IMG/VR virus record: IMGVR_UViG_3300044695_006068
Span: 1 to 38,025 of that record
Source of the DNA: a virus
DNA length: 38,025 bases
Strand: one strand, 5' to 3'
Part shown: piece by piece, positions 1 to 8,384 of the stretch
Layout: every line of letters starts with the position of its first letter
Position numbering within the stretch: the first letter of the stretch is position 1
Notes under the pieces: generated by a model
Database searches by the model: none
What the model was told of the DNA's origin: nothing
What the model saw: the letters and a program-made list of their open reading frames with translations, nothing else
Program-made: the position numbers and the translations under genes

Positions 1-20
1 GGTCATTCGCGAGCGCGATG
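1..20. other. cos: Right half of candidate cos site
   Basis: Bases 1-13 (GGTCATTCGCGAG) are repeated exactly as the last 13 bases of the window (38013-38025). They are followed here by CGCGATG (14-20), the exact reverse complement of CATCGCG at 38006-38012. Joining the ends therefore gives a 13-bp core between perfect 7-bp inverted arms. That symmetry, and the position about 50 bp before the small terminase gene, fit a lambda/HK97-type cosN site whose cohesive strand was represented at both ends. A chance assembly overlap could also give a terminal repeat, but would not explain the flanking dyad. Confidence 0.6.
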
Positions 21-69
21 TTCGGCTAGTCGGTGCCTCGGCCGCTTTGTACGGTGAAGGGTGCGTGTG

Positions 70-621
70 ATGCCGGTCGGTACGGTGCAGCTCATCACGA
101 TGGCCGAGTACGCGCGGCGCCGTGGGTGCACCGAAGGCGCGGTGCGCCGGGCCGTGCGGGACCAGCGCATCACGCTGATCGAGGGCAAGATCGACCCGGT
201 GGCGGCCGACGCGCAGTGGGCGCGCAACACCCGCGTGCGCGCCGGCAGCCGGGCCACCGACGACGCCAACCTGCAGGCGCCCGGCGGCGCGCGCCGCGGC
301 CAGGCCGACGGCGACGACGGCGACGGCGACTACTGGCAGAGCAAGGCCCGCCGCGAAGCCGCCGAGGCCGAGCTGGCCGAGCTGCGCCTGGCCGAGCTGC
401 GCCGCGTGCTGGTGCGCGAAGACGACGTGCGCGCCGCGCTGTCGCGCCGCGTGGCCAGCCTGCGCGAAGCCTTCCTGCAGCTGCCCGCCCGGGTGGTGCC
501 GCTGCTGGTGGCCCAGCCCGAGCCCGGCGCCATGCACCGCGTGCTGCACGCCGAAATTGTGGCCGCGCTGGCCGCGGTGACGGCCGACCCCGAGCCGAGG
601 CCCCAGCATGGGCGCGCGTGA
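70..621 (+). CDS. Terminase small subunit (Nu1-like)
   Basis: A 183-residue protein beginning MPVGTVQLITMAEYARRRG. The N-terminal 40 residues look like the winged helix-turn-helix of phage Nu1-type small terminases (EYARRRGCTEGAVRRAVRD), which bind DNA near cos. The C-terminal half is a charged helical region rich in Glu, Ala and Arg, suited to oligomerisation and contact with the large subunit. The ATG at 70 is preferred over the upstream GTG at 61 because GAAGG at 56-60 lies at a good distance from 70. The gene overlaps the large terminase gene by 14 bases, so translation is probably coupled. Its place directly after cos is the usual one. Confidence 0.85.
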   Translation: MPVGTVQLITMAEYARRRGCTEGAVRRAVRDQRITLIEGKIDPVAADAQWARNTRVRAGSRATDDANLQAPGGARRGQADGDDGDGDYWQSKARREAAEAELAELRLAELRRVLVREDDVRAALSRRVASLREAFLQLPARVVPLLVAQPEPGAMHRVLHAEIVAALAAVTADPEPRPQHGRA

Positions 622-2686
622 CCTGCCCCCGCTGATCGACGCCGAGCGCCTGGTCGGCGACATCCTGCGCGAGTACCTGGCGCCGCCGCCCATCGTCACC
701 GTCACCGAGTGGGCCGAGCGCCACCGCGTGCTGTCGGGCAAGGACAGCAGCGAGCCCGGCCCTTACCGCGCCGCGCGCACGCCCTACGCCCGCGAGCCGA
801 TGGACTGCCTCAGCCAGCACAGCGCCGTCGAAGAGGTGGTGCTGATGTGGGGCGCCCAGACCAGCAAGACCACGGTGGGCAGCAACTGGCTGGGCTACAC
901 CATGGACACCACCCCGGGCCCGGTGATGGTGGTGCAGCCCACCATCGACATGGCCAAGCGCTACAGCCGGCAGCGCCTGTCGCCGATGATCGAGGAGAGC
1001 CCCGCGCTGCGCCGCAAGGTGCGCGAGAACAAGAGCCGCGACGAGGCCAACACCACGCTGCTGAAAGAGTTTGCCGGCGGCTTCTGCGCCCTGGCCGGCG
1101 CCAACAGCGCCGCCGGCCTGCGCAGCATGCCCGTGCGCGACCTGTTCCTCGACGAGATCGACGCCTACCCGCTGGACGCCGACGGCGAGGGCGACCCCAT
1201 CAAGCTGGCCGAGGCGCGGCAGACCACCTTCAGCCGCCGCAAGCGCCTGCTGACCAGCACGCCCACCACCAAGGACTTCAGCCGCATCGAGCAGCGCTAC
1301 CTGGCCAGCGACCGCTGCCGCTACCACGTGCCCTGCCCGCACTGCGGCGAGCACCAGGCCCTGGAGTGGGGCGCCGACAAGCCGCACGGGCTGAAGTGGG
1401 ACAGCGCCGACGACGGCAGCCCGCTGCCCGACAGCGTGCGCTACGTCTGCGCGCACTGCGGCGGCGAGATCCGCGAGCACCACAAGCCCGCCATGCTGGC
1501 CGCCGGCCGCTGGGTGGCTGAGGCCCCGGGCGCCGCCGCCGGCCGCGTGCGCGGCTTCCAGCTCAGCAGCCTCTACAGCCCGCTCGGCTGGCTCAGCTGG
1601 GCCGACATCGTGGTCGAGTGGCACCGCGCGCTGATCGCTGCCCGCGCCGGTGACATCAGCCTGCTGCGCGTCTTCGTCAACACCCGGCTGGCCGAAACCT
1701 TCGAGGAAAGCGGCGACCGCGCCGACGAGCACGCGCTGCGCAAGCGCGCCGCCGACATCCCGCTGCGCCAGGTGCACTGGGGCCTGTACGTGGCCACCAT
1801 CGGCGCCGACGTGCAGGGTGACCGCATCGAAGCCTACGCCTGGGCCTGGGGGCGCGGCATGGAGCGCCAGCTCGTCGACCGCGCCGTCTTCTACGGCGAC
1901 CCCGCGCTCGACGAAAGCCAGCCCGGCAGCCCCTGGGCCGCGCTGACCGAGTACCGCCGCACGCCCATCCTGCACGCCAGCGGCCGGCCCGTGCCGGTGC
2001 TGGCCTGCATGGTCGACAGCGGCGGCCACCACACGCAGGCCGTCTACGCCTACGCCCGCGCCCACCAGCACGCGCACGTGCACGCCGTCAAGGGCATGAG
2101 CCAGGCCGGCAAGGCGCTGCTGGGCAAGCCCACGCCGCAGGACGTGACCTGGCGCGGCCAGAAGATGAAAGGGGGCGTCAAGCTGTGGCCGCTGGGCACG
2201 GACACCGCCAAGGCCGAAATCTACGGCCGCCTGCGCACCGCCCAGCCCGGCCCGGGCTACGTGCACCTGAGCAAGCACCTGCCGCCCGAGGTGTTCGACC
2301 AGCTCACCAGCGAGAAGCTCGTCACCCGCTACGTCAAAGGCCGCCCGCGCCTGGAGTGGACCAAGCCTGCCGGCCGCCGCAACGAGGCCCTGGACTGCGC
2401 CGTCTACGCCCTGGCCGCCGCCGTGTTCGCCGGCATCGACCGCTGGCGCGAAGGCGACTGGCGCAAGTGGCAGGCCCGGGTGGAAGACCGCAGCCTGTTC
2501 GACGAGCCTGCCGCGCCCGCGCCCCCGCCGCCCGCGCTCACCCAAGAGCCGCCGCCCGCGCCGCCCGAGCCCGCCCGCCAAGCCGAGCCACCGCCCGCCG
2601 CCCCCACCAACGCCACCGCGCCGCCCACCCCGCAGCGCCGCCCCGCCCACCGCCCGACCATCCCACAAGGACGCCGCCGATGGTGA
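608..2686 (+). CDS. Terminase large subunit (GpA family)
   Basis: A 692-residue packaging motor and nuclease of the lambda gpA family. An N-terminal ATPase domain has a Walker A-like GAQTSKTT at residues 82-89 and a Walker B DLFLDEID at 178-185. A zinc-ribbon-like pair (CPHC and CAHC) follows in the middle. The C-terminal nuclease domain shows acidic residues in IGADVQGDRIEAYAW and CMVDSGGHHTQAVYAYAR. The last 60 residues are a proline/alanine-rich tail. The protein cuts concatemeric DNA at cos and pumps it into proheads. Its stop overlaps the next start (ATGGTGA). Confidence 0.95.
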   Translation: MGARDLPPLIDAERLVGDILREYLAPPPIVTVTEWAERHRVLSGKDSSEPGPYRAARTPYAREPMDCLSQHSAVEEVVLMWGAQTSKTTVGSNWLGYTMDTTPGPVMVVQPTIDMAKRYSRQRLSPMIEESPALRRKVRENKSRDEANTTLLKEFAGGFCALAGANSAAGLRSMPVRDLFLDEIDAYPLDADGEGDPIKLAEARQTTFSRRKRLLTSTPTTKDFSRIEQRYLASDRCRYHVPCPHCGEHQALEWGADKPHGLKWDSADDGSPLPDSVRYVCAHCGGEIREHHKPAMLAAGRWVAEAPGAAAGRVRGFQLSSLYSPLGWLSWADIVVEWHRALIAARAGDISLLRVFVNTRLAETFEESGDRADEHALRKRAADIPLRQVHWGLYVATIGADVQGDRIEAYAWAWGRGMERQLVDRAVFYGDPALDESQPGSPWAALTEYRRTPILHASGRPVPVLACMVDSGGHHTQAVYAYARAHQHAHVHAVKGMSQAGKALLGKPTPQDVTWRGQKMKGGVKLWPLGTDTAKAEIYGRLRTAQPGPGYVHLSKHLPPEVFDQLTSEKLVTRYVKGRPRLEWTKPAGRRNEALDCAVYALAAAVFAGIDRWREGDWRKWQARVEDRSLFDEPAAPAPPPPALTQEPPPAPPEPARQAEPPPAAPTNATAPPTPQRRPAHRPTIPQGRRRW

Positions 2687-2988
2687 CCACCGCCCACCTG
2701 CCCACCCACGCCGACATCGTGCGCGACATGCTCGCCCGCGTGCGCCGCGCCGAGCAGACCGCCGGCCGCCAGCTCGACGAGCAGCTGGCCCAGCAGGTCG
2801 AGCGTGAGATCCGCCAGCACTGGGGCGGCGAGCAGGTGCACGTGCCGCGCCGCCAGACCCGCGACGCCCGGGCCGAGCGCAACAGCCGCATCCAGCGCGC
2901 CTACCTCGAGAACGTGCGCCTGTCCGAAATCGCCCGCCAGGAGCAGATCACCGAGCGCCAGGTGCTGCGCGTCGTGCGCGGCCGCTGA
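2680..2988 (+). CDS. Mor-family transcription regulator-like protein
   Basis: A 102-residue protein. Its C-terminal part follows the Mor/C activator plan known from phage Mu: a QVEREIRQHWGGEQVHVPRR stretch (dimerisation helix and beta strand with GG), then RNSRIQRAYLENVRLSEIA and QEQITERQVLRVVRGR, a helix-turn-helix. Members bind DNA as dimers and activate middle or late promoters. The gene overlaps the terminase stop by 7 bases and sits inside the head operon, an odd place for a regulator. It is followed at once by the first of two matching palindromes (2989-3020), which could be a target site. That link is inference only. Confidence 0.7.
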   Translation: MVTTAHLPTHADIVRDMLARVRRAEQTAGRQLDEQLAQQVEREIRQHWGGEQVHVPRRQTRDARAERNSRIQRAYLENVRLSEIARQEQITERQVLRVVRGR

Positions 2989-3020
2989 CAGGTGACATCC
3001 GCCCCTTGAAATGTCACCCC
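2989..3020. repeat. Palindrome copy 1 (GGTGACAT / ATGTCACC)
   Basis: GGTGACAT at 2991-2998 and ATGTCACC at 3011-3018 form perfect 8-bp arms around a 12-base centre. The 32-base element has the same length and the same outer sequence as the copy at 5174-5205; only the central bases differ. It lies between the Mor-like gene and the connector gene, where most neighbouring genes overlap. It may be an operator, an RNA hairpin for processing or attenuation, or a small mobile repeat. There is no T-tract, so it is not a typical intrinsic terminator. Confidence 0.75.
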
Positions 3021-3042
3021 CAACCACCGCAGAGTGCCCGCC

Positions 3043-3597
3043 ATGAGCGACATCCCCACCCAAGAGCCGGCCGTGCTGGCCGCAGGCGACACCGCCAAGT
3101 GGCGCCGCATCCTGGCTGACTACCCGGCCGGCCAGGGCTGGGCCCTGAGCTACACGCTGGTCAGCGCCGCCAACCGCTACACCTTCACGGCCAGCGCCGA
3201 CGGTGACGCCCACCTGGTCACCGTGGCCGCCGCCACCACCGCCACCTGGGCCGCCGCCACCTACACCTGGCGCGCCCAGGCCAGCAAGGCCGGCGAGGTG
3301 TACACCGTGGGCACCGGCACGCTCACCGTGCGGCCCACCTTCGCCACCGCCACCGATGGCCGCAGCCACGCCCGCAAAGTGCTCGACGCCATCGAAGCCG
3401 TCATCGAAGGCCGCGCCACCAGCGAGGTGGGCGAGTACCAGATCGCCGGCCGCCAGCTGAAGTACATCCCCATCCCCGAGCTGCTGCAGCTGCGCGACAA
3501 GTACCGCGGCGAGGTGCTGCGCGAAGACGCCGCCAGCCGCGCCGCCCGCGGCCTGCCTGACCCGCGCCGCGTCTTCGTGCGCTTCGCCCGCCGCTGA
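3043..3597 (+). CDS. gpW-like head-tail connector
   Basis: A 184-residue protein. The first 100 residues are Thr/Ala/Tyr-rich and beta-like (SYTLVSAANRYTFTASADG, ATTATWAAATYTWRAQASKAG), resembling an immunoglobulin-like add-on. The C-terminal half (ARKVLDAIEAVIEGRATSEVGEYQIAGRQL, then KYIPIPELLQLRDKYRGEVLRE) follows the gpW pattern of small connector proteins that close the head after packaging. The position between terminase and portal is also that of lambda W. The ATG at 3043 is chosen over a GTG at 3034. The N-terminal extension is long for gpW, so the exact role is moderately certain. Confidence 0.65.
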   Translation: MSDIPTQEPAVLAAGDTAKWRRILADYPAGQGWALSYTLVSAANRYTFTASADGDAHLVTVAAATTATWAAATYTWRAQASKAGEVYTVGTGTLTVRPTFATATDGRSHARKVLDAIEAVIEGRATSEVGEYQIAGRQLKYIPIPELLQLRDKYRGEVLREDAASRAARGLPDPRRVFVRFARR

Positions 3598-3618
3598 CCC
3601 CACCCGCAGGACTTGCCC

Positions 3619-5160
3619 ATGCCCAGCCTCACCCAACGCCTGCGCCAGCGCGTGGCGCAGTTCATCGCCCCGCCGGCTGCACGCCGCCGCCTGCCGGCAG
3701 CCCAGGCCCGCCGCTTCGACGCCGCCCGGGTTGACCGCCTCACCAGTGAATGGTGGACCGCCAACGCCAGCATCAACGAAGAGCTGCGCAGCGATCTCGA
3801 CCGCCTGCGCGCCCGCGCCCGCGACCTGGCCAAGAACAACGACTACGCGCGCAAGTTCATCGGCATGTGCCAGGGCAACATCGTCGGCCCTGACGGCTTC
3901 CGCCTGCAGGCCCGCGTGGTCGACGACAACGGCCGCACGCCCGACCGCCTGGCCAACCAGGCCATCGAAGCCGCCTTTGCCGAGTGGGCCGCCGCCGCCG
4001 ACATCACCGGCACCATGAGCCTGCGCGACGTCTGCGAGACGCTGGTGGGCAGCCTGCCCACCGACGGCGAGTTTCTGGTGCGCATGGTGCGCGGCGCGGC
4101 AGCCGGCAACCGATACAACTTCGCGCTCGAGCTCATCGACGCCGACCGTATCGACACCCAGCACACCGAGCTGCTGGCCAACGGCAACCGCGTCGTCATG
4201 GGCGTGGAGCAGGACGAAGCCGGCCGCACGCTGGCGCTGCACCTGTACCAGAGCCACCCGAATGACCTGCGCGGCGCCCAGCAGCGCCGCAAGGTGCGCG
4301 TGCCGGTGGCCGAGCTGATCCACCGCTTCCGCGTCGACGTGCCCGGCCAGGCCCGGGGCGTGCCCTGGATGGCCCCGGGCATGGTGAGCCTGCACCACCT
4401 GGGCGGCTTCATGCTGAGCGCGCTGCTGGCCGCCGAGAACGGCGCCAACCACTACGGCTTCTTTCGCACGCCCGACGGCCTGCCCCCGGTGGGCAGCGAC
4501 GAAGCCGGCGACGGCCAGCAGATCACCACCAGCCAGCCCGGCACCTTCGACACGCTGCCCCCGGGCGTGGAGTTCCAGGCCTTCGACAGCAAGTACCCCG
4601 AGCAGAACTTCGGCCCCTTCGTCAAGACCACGCTGCAGCGCATCGCCAGCGGCTGGCGCGTGGCCTATCACAGCCTGGCCAATGACCTGGAAGGCGTGAA
4701 CTTCAGCAGCATCCGCAGCGGCACGCTTGAAGAGCGCGACCGCTGGGCCAGTGACCAGGCGTGGTTCATCGGCGCCTTCCTGCGGCCCATGTTCAACGCC
4801 TGGCTGCAGCAGGCGCTGTTGTCGGGCGCGGTGCTGCTGCCCAACGGCAGCGCGCTGCCGGCGTCGCGCCTGGCCAAGTTCAGCATGCACGAGTGGCAGG
4901 CCCGCCGCTGGGACTGGGTGGACCCGCGCGCCGACATGGAAGCCAAGGCCCAGGCCGTGCGCGCCGGCCTGATCGCCCCGCAGACCCTGGCCGCGCAGAT
5001 GGGGCAAGACTTCGAAGACGTGCTGCAGCAGATCGGCGAAGCGCAAGCCCTGGCCCAGCGCTACGGCGTCACGCTCACCGCTTACCAGGGCGCCCCGGGC
5101 GCCACGCCGGCCGCGCAGCCTGCGCCGGCGCCTGCACCAGCGCCGGCCGAAGCCGCTTGA
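3619..5160 (+). CDS. Portal protein (lambda gpB family)
   Basis: A 513-residue portal of the lambda family. It forms the dodecameric ring at one capsid vertex through which DNA enters and to which the tail attaches. Recognisable stretches are the N-terminal LRARARDLAKNNDYARKFIG, the central GDGFRLQ-like segment (NIVGPDGFRLQARV), and VAELIHRFRVDVPGQARGVPWM followed by a long helical region. The C-terminal 30 residues are an Ala/Pro repeat (PAPAPAPAPAE). A ribosome-binding GCAGGA lies 8 bases before the ATG. The gene is flanked by the connector and the protease-capsid gene, the usual head order. Confidence 0.92.
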   Translation: MPSLTQRLRQRVAQFIAPPAARRRLPAAQARRFDAARVDRLTSEWWTANASINEELRSDLDRLRARARDLAKNNDYARKFIGMCQGNIVGPDGFRLQARVVDDNGRTPDRLANQAIEAAFAEWAAAADITGTMSLRDVCETLVGSLPTDGEFLVRMVRGAAAGNRYNFALELIDADRIDTQHTELLANGNRVVMGVEQDEAGRTLALHLYQSHPNDLRGAQQRRKVRVPVAELIHRFRVDVPGQARGVPWMAPGMVSLHHLGGFMLSALLAAENGANHYGFFRTPDGLPPVGSDEAGDGQQITTSQPGTFDTLPPGVEFQAFDSKYPEQNFGPFVKTTLQRIASGWRVAYHSLANDLEGVNFSSIRSGTLEERDRWASDQAWFIGAFLRPMFNAWLQQALLSGAVLLPNGSALPASRLAKFSMHEWQARRWDWVDPRADMEAKAQAVRAGLIAPQTLAAQMGQDFEDVLQQIGEAQALAQRYGVTLTAYQGAPGATPAAQPAPAPAPAPAEAA

Positions 5161-5173
5161 GCGCGTGCAAGGG

Positions 5174-5205
5174 CAGGTGACATTTACCCCTGGAAATGTC
5201 ACCCC
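5174..5205. repeat. Palindrome copy 2 (GGTGACATTT / AAATGTCACC)
   Basis: GGTGACATTT (5176-5185) and AAATGTCACC (5194-5203) are perfect 10-bp inverted arms around an 8-base centre. The element matches the copy at 2989-3020 at both flanks (CAGGTGACAT at the left, AAATGTCACCCC at the right) with the same total length of 32. It fills most of the 66-base gap between portal and protease-capsid, so it could control expression of the capsid gene. Confidence 0.78.
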
Positions 5206-5226
5206 GCGGGCTGATGCAATGCCCGC

Positions 5227-7161
5227 ATGCAAGACGCCAACCTTCTGCCGCAGGCCATCCGCGATGCGCAGGCCGCCAAGCCGCTGAGCCGGGCGCTGCA
5301 GTTCGAGCGCGCCCAGATCGACGAGGAAGCCCGCACCGCCACGCTGGCCTTCGCCAGCGAAGCGCCGTTCGACCGCTCGTGGGGCCGCGAGATCCTGGAC
5401 GTCAGCCCCACCGCCATGCGCCTGCAGCGCCTGGCCAGCGGCGCCAACCTGCTGGTGGATCACGACACGCGCGACGTCGTCGGCGTGGTCGAGCAGGTCG
5501 AAGTCGGCGCTGACCGCGTGGCCCGCGCCGTGGTGCGCTTCGGCCGCAGCGTGCGGGCTGAGGAAGTCTGGCAAGACGTCCGCGACGGCATCCGCCGCAA
5601 CGTCAGCGTGGGCTACATGATCCACGCCGCCAAGCTGATCGAAACCGACGACGACGACGACGACACCTACCGCGTCACCGACTGGGAGCCCTACGAGGTG
5701 TCGCTCGTCAGCGTGCCGGCCGATCCCAGCGTCGGCGTCGGCCGCGCCCTGGCGCAGCCCCAAGCCGCACCCCACGCGCCCCCCGCACCCTTCTCGGCGC
5801 CGGCAGCCGCCGACCCGGCCACCCCGGTGGCCGGCCCTTCGCCTGCTGCCGACCGCGCGGCCCCTGCCGCACCGACCCCGCAACCTCAGCCGCTGAAAGG
5901 CCGCACCATGTCCGACGTCCAAGTCACCGAGCGCAACCACGCCGCCGAAATCTCCCAGCTCGCCGCCACCATCCAGGGCTACGACGCCCGCGAGCTGGCG
6001 CTCAAGTCCATCCAGGCCGGCCACACGGTCGAGCAGTTCCAGGCCGAGGTGCTGCGCCAAGTGGCCAACAAGCCGCTGGCCGCCGACGTCAAGCTCAACG
6101 AGCGCGAGCGCAAGCAGTACAGCTACGTGCGCGCCATCGCCGCCGCCATCGCTCGGGCCGAAGGTCAGGCCGTCAGCGGCTTCGAGGCCGAGCTGAGCCA
6201 GGAGCTCGAGCGCCAGCTGCCCGCCAACGCCAAGCGCCACGGCGGCATCTTCGTGCCGATGCGCCTGCAGGCCGAGCGCGCCGCCATCGCCGAATCGCTG
6301 TGGAACACCAGCACCAAGGGCAGCAGCACGGTCTTCACCGAGCCCGGCGAGTTCATCGACCTGCTGCGCAACCAAGCCGTGGCCGTCGAGCTGGGCGCCC
6401 GCGTCATGGCCGGCCTGACCAGCCCGGTCAGCTTCCCCAAGCAGACGGGCGCCGCCACGGCCTACTGGATGCCTGAGAACGACGGCACCAACGTCACGGC
6501 CAGCAACGCCACGCTGGGCAGCGTCAGCCTGACGCCCAAGACGCTGCAGGCCACCACGGCCTTCAGCCGCCAGCTGATGGCGCAGTCCAGCATCGACGTC
6601 GAGCAGTTCATCCGCAACGACCTGGCCGCCCAGCACGCGCTGGCCTGGGACCGCGCCGTTCTGCACGGCAGCGGCAGCAACAACGAGCCCACGGGCATCT
6701 ACGCCGCCAGCAACGTCAACAGCATCGCCATGGGCGGCACGCCCACCTACGGCAAGCTGATCGACATGGTCACCGAGGTGCTGAAGGACAACGCCCTGAT
6801 GGGCAACCTGGCCTTTGCCACCACGCCGGGCATGGCCGGCAAGCTGGCGCAGACGGTCATCGCCGCGTCGACCGACAGCCGCATGATCTGGACGGGCCCG
6901 CTCAACGACGGCCAGCTGGTGGGCTACCGCGCGGTGGCCACCAACCAGGTGCTGGCCACGCTGGGCAGCGGCAGCGACCACGGCGTCATCTTCGGCGACT
7001 TCACCAGCGTGATGATCGGCACCTGGGGCGCGCTCGAGATCGTGGTCGACCCCTACGCGCTCAAGAAGCAGGGCATGGTGGAAGTCACGAGCTTCCAGCT
7101 GGCCGACATCGCGCTGCGCCACCCGCAGAGCTTCTGCAAGGCCACCGGCGCCACCATCTGA
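5227..7161 (+). CDS. Prohead protease-major capsid protein fusion
   Basis: A 644-residue two-part protein. Residues 20-180 are an HK97-type prohead protease (U35/S78-like): LLVDHDTRDVVGVV with candidate catalytic His79, and RRNVSVGYMI with candidate Ser127. A Pro/Ala-rich linker (about 185-225) joins it to an HK97-fold major capsid protein (about 228-644), with an N-terminal helical scaffold-like segment and the body from about residue 330. An ATG at 5908 (residue 228), preceded by GAAAGG, could start a free capsid subunit from the same mRNA. Protease and capsid are separate genes in most phages, so the fusion is notable, though known in some lambdoid relatives. Confidence 0.9.
   Translation: MQDANLLPQAIRDAQAAKPLSRALQFERAQIDEEARTATLAFASEAPFDRSWGREILDVSPTAMRLQRLASGANLLVDHDTRDVVGVVEQVEVGADRVARAVVRFGRSVRAEEVWQDVRDGIRRNVSVGYMIHAAKLIETDDDDDDTYRVTDWEPYEVSLVSVPADPSVGVGRALAQPQAAPHAPPAPFSAPAAADPATPVAGPSPAADRAAPAAPTPQPQPLKGRTMSDVQVTERNHAAEISQLAATIQGYDARELALKSIQAGHTVEQFQAEVLRQVANKPLAADVKLNERERKQYSYVRAIAAAIARAEGQAVSGFEAELSQELERQLPANAKRHGGIFVPMRLQAERAAIAESLWNTSTKGSSTVFTEPGEFIDLLRNQAVAVELGARVMAGLTSPVSFPKQTGAATAYWMPENDGTNVTASNATLGSVSLTPKTLQATTAFSRQLMAQSSIDVEQFIRNDLAAQHALAWDRAVLHGSGSNNEPTGIYAASNVNSIAMGGTPTYGKLIDMVTEVLKDNALMGNLAFATTPGMAGKLAQTVIAASTDSRMIWTGPLNDGQLVGYRAVATNQVLATLGSGSDHGVIFGDFTSVMIGTWGALEIVVDPYALKKQGMVEVTSFQLADIALRHPQSFCKATGATI
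5890..5910 (+). promoter_or_regulatory. Possible internal start for free capsid protein
   Basis: GAAAGG lies 7 bases before an in-frame ATG at 5908, exactly at the junction between the Pro/Ala linker and the capsid scaffold helix (MSDVQVTERNHAAE). Internal initiation would yield a 417-residue capsid protein in excess over the protease fusion, much as lambda makes Nu3 within C. This is inferred from sequence only. Confidence 0.4.
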
Positions 7162-7172
7162 GGCGCCTGAGC

Positions 7173-7436
7173 ATGCGCGTGCGCTTCGTCCGCGGCACGG
7201 CCCTGGGGGGCGTCGGCAACGACGCCCACCCGGGCGATGTGCGCGACTTGCCGGCCACGCTGGCCGCCACGCTGGTGGCCGCCGGCCGCGCGCAGCCGCT
7301 GCCCGAAGAGCCGCCCGCGCTGCTGCAGGCGCTGGACGCCGTGCAGCAAGCGCACGCCGCCATGGTCACCCCGGCCCCCAAGCCCGCCACCACAACGCCG
7401 CCGCGCCGCCCGCGCAAGGCCGCTTCAAAGGACTGA
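7173..7436 (+). CDS. Small head protein, unknown (lambda gpFI position)
   Basis: An 87-residue protein (MRVRFVRGTALGGVGNDAHP) with a compact N-terminal half and a C-terminal Pro/Thr/Lys-rich basic tail (TTTPPRRPRKAASKD). I do not recognise a family with certainty. The start resembles small phage proteins of the form VKFLRG..GGVGNDV..GDV, found after the capsid gene and often called head fibre or head-completion proteins. It lies 11 bases after the capsid stop and 3 bases before the decoration-like gene, so it belongs to the head cluster. Confidence 0.55.
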   Translation: MRVRFVRGTALGGVGNDAHPGDVRDLPATLAATLVAAGRAQPLPEEPPALLQALDAVQQAHAAMVTPAPKPATTTPPRRPRKAASKD

Positions 7437-7439
7437 CGC

Positions 7440-8069
7440 ATGGACATCATCGGCGACGCCACCCTCACCAACATCCAGGCCCCGGCCGCCATCAGCGCCG
7501 ACGGCAACAGCGCCGGCATCGACGCGCGCAGCCTCAAGGGCCAGGGCGCCATCGTGCTGATGGCCCGCAACACGGCCGGCAGCACGCCCACGCTGGCGCT
7601 CAAGCTGCAGGGCTCGCCTGACACCGATGCGGTGACCAGCGTCACCCCGGGCAGCAACACCGGCACGGGCAACTGCTTCGATGTCGTCGCTGGCCCCGAT
7701 GCGGTGGCCGAGACCATCACGCTGACCTTCAGCAACGCCACCACGGCCGCAGTCGTCGGCGCCACCTCGGGCGCCCTGGGCAACGCCACGGTGGGCCAGC
7801 GCTTCACCAGCGCTTACGTCGCCTTCGACCTGGTGGCCGGCGGCACCGCCTTCGCCAACGGCGACACCATCGCCATCGTCACCACGGCCCGCAGCTACAG
7901 CGATGTCGACGGCGGCGCCTTCACCGGCCTGACCACCGGTGTGTCCACCCAGAAGCGCGCCATCAACTTCGACCGCTGCCCGCGCTACCTGCGCATGAAC
8001 TACGACATCGGCGGCACCAGCAGCCCCGCCTACACGCTGGCCGTCGTCGCGCTGAGCGAGACCGACTGA
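7440..8069 (+). CDS. Putative capsid decoration or structural protein
   Basis: A 209-residue Gly/Ala/Thr/Ser-rich protein predicted to be mostly beta strand (ARSLKGQGAIVLMARNTAG, LALKLQGSPDTDAVTSV, FDRCPRYLRMNYDIGG). It has few charged residues and no signal peptide. Proteins of this size and make-up directly after the capsid gene are often decoration or stabilisation proteins, or major virion proteins of unknown role. Function is inferred from position and composition only; no catalytic motif is seen. Confidence 0.55.
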   Translation: MDIIGDATLTNIQAPAAISADGNSAGIDARSLKGQGAIVLMARNTAGSTPTLALKLQGSPDTDAVTSVTPGSNTGTGNCFDVVAGPDAVAETITLTFSNATTAAVVGATSGALGNATVGQRFTSAYVAFDLVAGGTAFANGDTIAIVTTARSYSDVDGGAFTGLTTGVSTQKRAINFDRCPRYLRMNYDIGGTSSPAYTLAVVALSETD

Positions 8070-8098
8070 CCCCGCCACCCCAAGCCCGCCCGCCGCCC

Positions 8099-8383
8099 AT
8101 GTTTGCCGAAAACCTCGCCCCCTTCTTCAAGGCCAGCGGCCTGGGCGTGGCCGTCACGGTGGACGGCGCGGCGCGCGAGGCCATCTTCGACGCCGAACAC
8201 CAGCTCGGCGGCCTGGCGGTGGCCGGCATCGCGGCAGCGCAGCCCATGCTGACGCTGCCCACGGCGCACGTGCCCGCCAGCCCGGTGGGCAAGGCCGCCG
8301 TGGTCGGCAGCACCACCTACACCATCGTCGAGCACCAGCCCGACGGCACCGGCGTCAGCCGGCTCATGCTCGAGCGCGCCTGA
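8099..8383 (+). CDS. Head-tail joining protein (gpFII-like)
   Basis: A 94-residue protein starting MFAENLAPFFKASGLGVAVT. It shows the gpFII/ATP-binding-sugar-like layout: an N-terminal helix with DFF-like residues, a middle insert, and a C-terminal beta hairpin ending in VEHQPDGTGVSRLMLERA. These proteins form the ring to which the tail binds after DNA packaging. The next gene starts one base after its stop. Size and order (capsid, small head proteins, FII, U, V) match lambda. Confidence 0.7.
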   Translation: MFAENLAPFFKASGLGVAVTVDGAAREAIFDAEHQLGGLAVAGIAAAQPMLTLPTAHVPASPVGKAAVVGSTTYTIVEHQPDGTGVSRLMLERA

Positions 8384-8384
8384 C

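Noticed and set aside
170-7122. Very long open frames on the minus strand (832 and 1572 codons) opposite the head genes
   Set aside because: They are mirror frames of GC-rich coding DNA: low-complexity Ala/Gly/His/Val text, no motifs, no ribosome-binding sites, and they lie opposite clearly recognisable terminase, portal and capsid genes.
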